NCBI RefSeq assembly: GCF_001557535.2
Contig: NZ_CP014306.1
Coordinates: 1,302,001 to 1,366,000, forward strand
DNA: 64,000 nucleotides
DNA from: Burkholderia sp. PAMC 26561
GTDB lineage: Bacteria; Pseudomonadota; Gammaproteobacteria; Burkholderiales; Burkholderiaceae
Reading direction: 5' to 3'
Part shown: positions 60,496 through 64,000 of the stretch, one piece after another
Position numbering within the stretch: position 1 is the first letter of the stretch
Layout: each line of letters opens with the position of its first letter
Notes under the pieces: generated by a model
Seen by the model: the letters and a program-made list of their open reading frames with translations, nothing else
Told to the model about the DNA's origin: nothing
Database searches by the model: none
Program-made: the position numbers and the translations under genes

Positions 60496-60836
60496 GATGA
60501 CTCCCCGAAATGTGCCGGCAGATACCTGGGTGATGTGATGCGTGCCGGTCGGTTCTGGATGAAGCACAGGATTCTAAGGTCTGTGCACGAGACTGCCATG
60601 CCGCGTGTGTACTCTGCAGAAGAGCGATGAACCGTGGCGTGTACCAATGATTTCGGCTCAATGGTTGCTCTACTTTAGCGCATCGGTTCTCGTTGAGCGG
60701 CATCTCCCGTCGTTTCTAAACGACGCAAACGTAATACATGATTTGGCGAAAGTTTTCTGAAAGCATTTGGGCCGTGCGTCGGCGAGACAGTTGGGTTCCC
60801 GGTATCGTTACGCGTTTCGCCACCGGAAATTTCTTC
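60496..60836. other. Gap upstream of the MFS gene
   Basis: 341 bp between divergent genes. An in-frame ATG for the transporter at 60738 lies in it, but the region before 60837 looks unlike family N-termini. No repeat, hairpin or clear promoter stands out. Confidence 0.35.
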
Positions 60837-62081
60837 GTGACTTCATCGCCGGCGTCCAAGTTGTCTATCGATCCAACGCCTTATCTCGAACGCGGATCAC
60901 GCGCTTACTGGCACGCTTCGATTGCGTTGCTGTTTGCAGGCTATGCCACCTTCTCGCTGCTTTACTGTGTGCAGCCGCTCCTTCCTGAGTTCACCAAAAC
61001 GTTTGGCGTGAGTCCGGCGCAAAGCGCGTTGTCGGTATCGGTGGCGACGGCTGCGCTTGCCATTGCGATCTTTGTCGCGGGCTTCGTTTCCGAAGGATGG
61101 AGCCGCCATAAGCTGATGACGCTGTCGCTGACGATCTCTTCGCTCCTGACGATCATCGCCGCGTTCTTGCCGAGCTGGCACGGCCTGTTGATCGTGCGTG
61201 CGCTCGAAGGCCTCGCGCTCGGCGGCGTGCCGGCCGTCGCAATGGCATATCTCGCGGAAGAGGTGCATCCCGATGGCCTCGGCCTCGCGATGGGGCTTTA
61301 CGTCGGCGGCACGGCAATCGGCGGAATGTCGGGGCGTGTGATCAGCGGGATTCTCGCGGACTTCTTTTCCTGGCGTGTGGCGATAGGCGGGATCGGCGTG
61401 CTTGGATTGCTCGCCACGCTTGCGTTTCGTGCGTTGCTGCCGCCGTCCAGGCGCTTCGTGCCGCGCGTGGGCATGGGTTTTACGCATCATCGGACGGCGT
61501 TGACAGGGCATCTGAAAAACCGCGGTTTGCCGTTCCTGTTCCTGATGGGTTTCGTGCTGATGGGCAGCTTCGTCACGATCTATAACTATGTGGGGTATCG
61601 GCTGATCGCGGCACCGTTCAATTTGAACCAGACGGAAATCGGCGCGATCTTCGTGGTGTATCTCACGGGCGTGGTGGCGTCGCCGTGGTCCGGAAAGATG
61701 GCCGATGTCTTCGGGCGCGGCCGCGTGCTGATCGCGGCGCTCGTGTTGATGATCGCCGGCGTGGCGATGACGCTCTCGACCTCGCTGCCTGTGGTGATCG
61801 TGGGCATTGCGTGCATGACGTTCGGTTTCTTTGCGGGTCATTCGGTTGCAAGCGGATGGGTCGGCCTGCTGGCAAAAGGCGCGAAAGGGCAGGCCGCCGC
61901 GCTGTACTTGCTCGCGTATTACATCGGATCGAGCGTGCTGGGGTCGTGGGGTGGCCATTTCTGGACCATCGATGGCTGGCGCGGCGTGACCGGTCTTGTC
62001 TTTGTTTTGCTGGTCATTGGCGTGGGCGGGGCGGACTACCTGCGCAGGCGCGAAAAACGAGAACAGCGAACGGTCGTTTAG
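60837..62081 (+). CDS. MFS transporter, YnfM-like
   Basis: About 414 aa with 12 membrane segments. LLFAGYATFSLLYCVQPLLPEFTKTFGVSPAQSALSVSVATA and LYVGGTAIGGMSGRVISGILADFFSWR are typical of the YnfM/arabinose-efflux-like branch. I prefer the GTG at 60837 (TSSPASKLSIDPTPYLERGSRAYW) as the start; the frame is open back to an ATG at 60738. Substrate unknown; likely an exporter. Confidence 0.85.
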   Translation: MTSSPASKLSIDPTPYLERGSRAYWHASIALLFAGYATFSLLYCVQPLLPEFTKTFGVSPAQSALSVSVATAALAIAIFVAGFVSEGWSRHKLMTLSLTISSLLTIIAAFLPSWHGLLIVRALEGLALGGVPAVAMAYLAEEVHPDGLGLAMGLYVGGTAIGGMSGRVISGILADFFSWRVAIGGIGVLGLLATLAFRALLPPSRRFVPRVGMGFTHHRTALTGHLKNRGLPFLFLMGFVLMGSFVTIYNYVGYRLIAAPFNLNQTEIGAIFVVYLTGVVASPWSGKMADVFGRGRVLIAALVLMIAGVAMTLSTSLPVVIVGIACMTFGFFAGHSVASGWVGLLAKGAKGQAAALYLLAYYIGSSVLGSWGGHFWTIDGWRGVTGLVFVLLVIGVGGADYLRRREKREQRTVV

Positions 62082-62317
62082 ATTCGCGCGTGAATGTAAC
62101 GAAAGTCCGTTGTAAATTTCTTCATACAAGGGTTATTCCGTATCCGCTTAAAAGATCGTGACGCCAAGCCCCGTCAGCTAAGGAACCGGGGTTGGAGGGC
62201 GGCAACGTTTGCGCACTGCAGCATGTTTAAAGCGAAAAGCGCGTCCTATACTCAAATCGAACGTGCGACGTCTCACGCATTCAGGTGGACGCTGAGCACG
62301 GACGATGGGAGACGAGT

Positions 62318-62503
62318 ATGACCACCTACTTCACGATCGGCGACTTCATTCTGATCATCCCGATGGCGCTCGCGGGGATTCTCTTTTTAGGCGCGGTTCC
62401 GTGCGCCACGCAGTTCCGCAAGAACACGCTACGCGTATTCGGTGCACTGTTGGGCGTGCTTGTTGCATTCCTGCTGGTTGAAGGACTACCGGCGCTAGTT
62501 TAG
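62318..62503 (+). CDS. Small two-helix membrane protein
   Basis: A 61-aa protein, with FILIIPMALAGILFLGAV and FGALLGVLVAFLLVEGLPAL as membrane segments and a short basic loop between. GGGAG before the ATG at 62318 supports translation. No family is recognised. A hairpin AGCCCCG/CGGGGTT lies about 130 bp upstream. Confidence 0.6.
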   Translation: MTTYFTIGDFILIIPMALAGILFLGAVPCATQFRKNTLRVFGALLGVLVAFLLVEGLPALV

Positions 62504-62560
62504 AAGGCTTGAAATCCGAATGGCGCGTGAATCGAACGTGATTGGTTCTCGCGCACGCTG

Positions 62561-62620
62561 GACAGGAACTCGACGCTTCAATGAGCGTCGTTCCTGCGTT
62601 CCCGCTGAGCCCTGCGGGAA
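62561..62620. other. Cluster of hairpins in an intergenic region
   Basis: In the 284-bp gap 62504-62787, CGACGCT/AGCGTCG extended by AGGAA/TTCCT forms one hairpin (62564-62595), and TTCCCGC/GCGGGAA (62599-62620) a second. GTTCCT at 62635-62640 could compete for the first arm. No U-run follows on the plus strand. This may be a small RNA or a repetitive palindromic element. Confidence 0.4.
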
Positions 62621-62787
62621 TGTCCCATGCTCACGTTCCTGACGCCTGTCACGAACGTCGACCGTCGATACGCTCCTTCTTGAATGACTTAGTCGCATCC
62701 GCCGAGCGGTGGCGTGCGTAAATAACGTCATTCGCTGTCCCAGTCGATGCCGTCCAATTTCAACGATAAAAAGACATCGAGGATTTC

Positions 62788-63570
62788 ATGCCCTTGCTCA
62801 CCGTTGCCGTTATTGCATTTGTTGCGCTCATCGTTATCTTTTCGGCGGTCTGGGCGTGGCAGGTCAAATCGAAGAATGCCGGAATGATCGATCCCATCTG
62901 GGCGATGTCACTCGGCCTGCTTGCCGTGTTTATCGCCGTGTTTGCGGAAGGCGAGTTGCATACGCGGGTTATCGTGGGGATTGGCGGGCTTGTGTGGGGC
63001 ATGCGGCTCGGCATTCACTTGTGGAAACGCAATGCCGGTCATGACGAAGACCCGCGTTATCACAAGTTTCGCGAGCAATGGGGCGCCGACGCCAACAAGA
63101 AAATGTTCTGGTTCTTCCAGCTTCAAGTCGTCATCTCGATGCTGCTGTCCATCGCGTTTTTTGTCCCGGCTTATCGCCTGACGCCGCCGGGTGCCCTGTG
63201 GGTGGCGCTGGCGGTGCTGGTCTGGGTGGTATCGATTGCAGGCGAAGCGCTTGCCGATCATCAACTGCACGCGTTCAAAGCCGATCCGTCCAATCACGGC
63301 AAGGTCTGCCGCGCGGGTTTGTGGAAATACTCGCGGCATCCGAATTACTTCTTCGAATGCGTGCATTGGGTTGCGTACATTCCGCTGGCCGTGGGTAGTG
63401 GATCATGGATCATCGCGATGCTTTTGCCTCCGGTTCTGATGGCGTGGCTCTTAATGAAAGTATCTGGCGTGCCTATGGTGGAAGCTGAGTCCGCTAAAAA
63501 GCGGGCGGGATATGCCGATTACATGCGTACGACCAGCGCATTGATTCCGTGGCCACCGCGTCAGTCTTAA
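62788..63570 (+). CDS. DUF1295 membrane protein, steroid 5-alpha-reductase-like
   Basis: A 260-aa protein with about six membrane segments. The C-terminal region GLWKYSRHPNYFFECVHWVAY is the hallmark of the DUF1295/isoprenylcysteine-methyltransferase-like fold. VAEGELHTRV and the final AGYADYMRTTSALIPWPP are also typical. It immediately precedes a cyclopropane-synthase-like gene (24-bp gap), suggesting a shared lipid-modification role (inference). Confidence 0.85.
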   Translation: MPLLTVAVIAFVALIVIFSAVWAWQVKSKNAGMIDPIWAMSLGLLAVFIAVFAEGELHTRVIVGIGGLVWGMRLGIHLWKRNAGHDEDPRYHKFREQWGADANKKMFWFFQLQVVISMLLSIAFFVPAYRLTPPGALWVALAVLVWVVSIAGEALADHQLHAFKADPSNHGKVCRAGLWKYSRHPNYFFECVHWVAYIPLAVGSGSWIIAMLLPPVLMAWLLMKVSGVPMVEAESAKKRAGYADYMRTTSALIPWPPRQS

Positions 63571-63594
63571 ACAATAATAGCGAGGAGTATTTCC

Positions 63595-64000
63595 ATGAGC
63601 GATCTGTCATCCCAGGCGGCTATGCCAAAGCCACAAAAACAGGAAGCGCCGGTGGACAGCCGACTGATCGACTGGTGTGAACGTGGCCGGATTCCGGACT
63701 TGCTCGTGCGTCTGGGAATGCGCCGGCTGATGAAACAACGCCTGCGCGACGAGGGTTTGAACGACGGCGAAGCGCGTTCCAAGCGTTTCAATCGTTTGGT
63801 CGATGAACTGCGCGCAAGTCCCATTGCTATCGAAACGCAGGCTGCCAATTCGCAGCATTACGAAGTCCCGGCCGAGTTTTTTCACGGGCATCTGGGCGAG
63901 CATCTGAAATATTCGTGCTGCTTGTATAGAACGGGCAAGGAAACGCTTGACCAGGCTGAAACCGCGATGCTCGAAGAGTACGCCGTGCGCGCGCAACTTT
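63595..64000 (+). CDS. Cyclopropane-fatty-acyl-phospholipid synthase-like methyltransferase (3' end outside window)
   Basis: 135 codons that run off the right edge. The start ATG at 63595 has GAGGAG nine bases upstream. NSQHYEVPAEFFHGHLGEHLKYSCCLY is the conserved substrate-entry segment of the CFA-synthase family that precedes the SAM-binding site. It is probably cotranscribed with the DUF1295 gene. The family methylates or cyclopropanates unsaturated membrane lipids; the exact reaction is not determinable from this fragment. Confidence 0.85.
   Translation, partial: MSDLSSQAAMPKPQKQEAPVDSRLIDWCERGRIPDLLVRLGMRRLMKQRLRDEGLNDGEARSKRFNRLVDELRASPIAIETQAANSQHYEVPAEFFHGHLGEHLKYSCCLYRTGKETLDQAETAMLEEYAVRAQL

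Overview
This GC-rich (roughly 60%), densely coded window reads as a chromosomal segment of a Burkholderiaceae member, most like Caballeronia/Paraburkholderia/Burkholderia. The evidence is the gene order (mreBCD-mrdA next to gatCAB; lpxL-dapF-DUF484-xerC divergent from metK; hslVU next to dksA; metXW next to ampG) and protein details such as an HslV propeptide MEQFHG and a DksA lacking most zinc-finger cysteines. No rRNA, tRNA, insertion sequence or prophage was recognised.

Layout. 1-4.5 kb: cell-shape operon mreB-mreC-mreD-mrdA (leftward; mrdA runs off the left edge). 4.7-8.2 kb: gatC-gatA-gatB, ending in a strong terminator. 8.3-12.2 kb: PPK2, xth, an M48 protease overlapping an AmpG-type permease. 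12.2-14.1 kb: metX-metW, preceded by what I read as a SAM-II riboswitch. 14.3-16.5 kb: tandem lipoproteins with retropepsin-like motifs, the second lacking the catalytic Asp. 16.5-22.4 kb: pyrimidine nucleotidase-argB, a CWC protein, a TPR/glycosyltransferase-like protein and the RegB/RegA redox two-component pair. 22.4-26.9 kb: hslVU (sigma-32-like promoter), dksA and a His-rich CobW GTPase. 27-33.4 kb: rlmI, xerC-DUF484-dapF-lpxL, and metK with a structured leader whose last hairpin buries the Shine-Dalgarno sequence. 34.2-42.5 kb: PhyH-type dioxygenase, DUF3185, MscS, aldo/keto reductase, fpr, an APC amino-acid permease, a lone XdhC and a small glycosyltransferase-like gene.

42.7-56.9 kb is the main accessory locus: a complete type I-C CRISPR-Cas system. 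The leftward operon is cas3-cas5c-cas8c-cas7-cas4-cas1-cas2, with a near-perfect internal ribosome-binding site for Cas11c inside cas8c. It is flanked by two long arrays in the same orientation (about 41 and 46-47 repeats). The two arrays use different repeats (32 and 31 nt) that fold into equivalent 7-bp stems and leave the same 11-nt handle. Each has its own leader, and the leaders share three motifs at matching positions.

57-64 kb: two facing PepSY membrane-protein genes, each behind a Fur-box-like site and separated by a shared terminator (the first carries a frameshift), then srkA, a small conserved ORF, an MFS transporter, a 61-aa membrane protein, a hairpin-rich gap, a DUF1295 protein and the start of a cyclopropane-synthase-like methyltransferase that runs off the right edge.

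Two methionine/SAM genes (metX and metK) are both preceded by structured leaders. One is a recognisable known riboswitch class; the other matches no class I know. The metK leader and the two-repeat I-C locus are the most interesting signals here.
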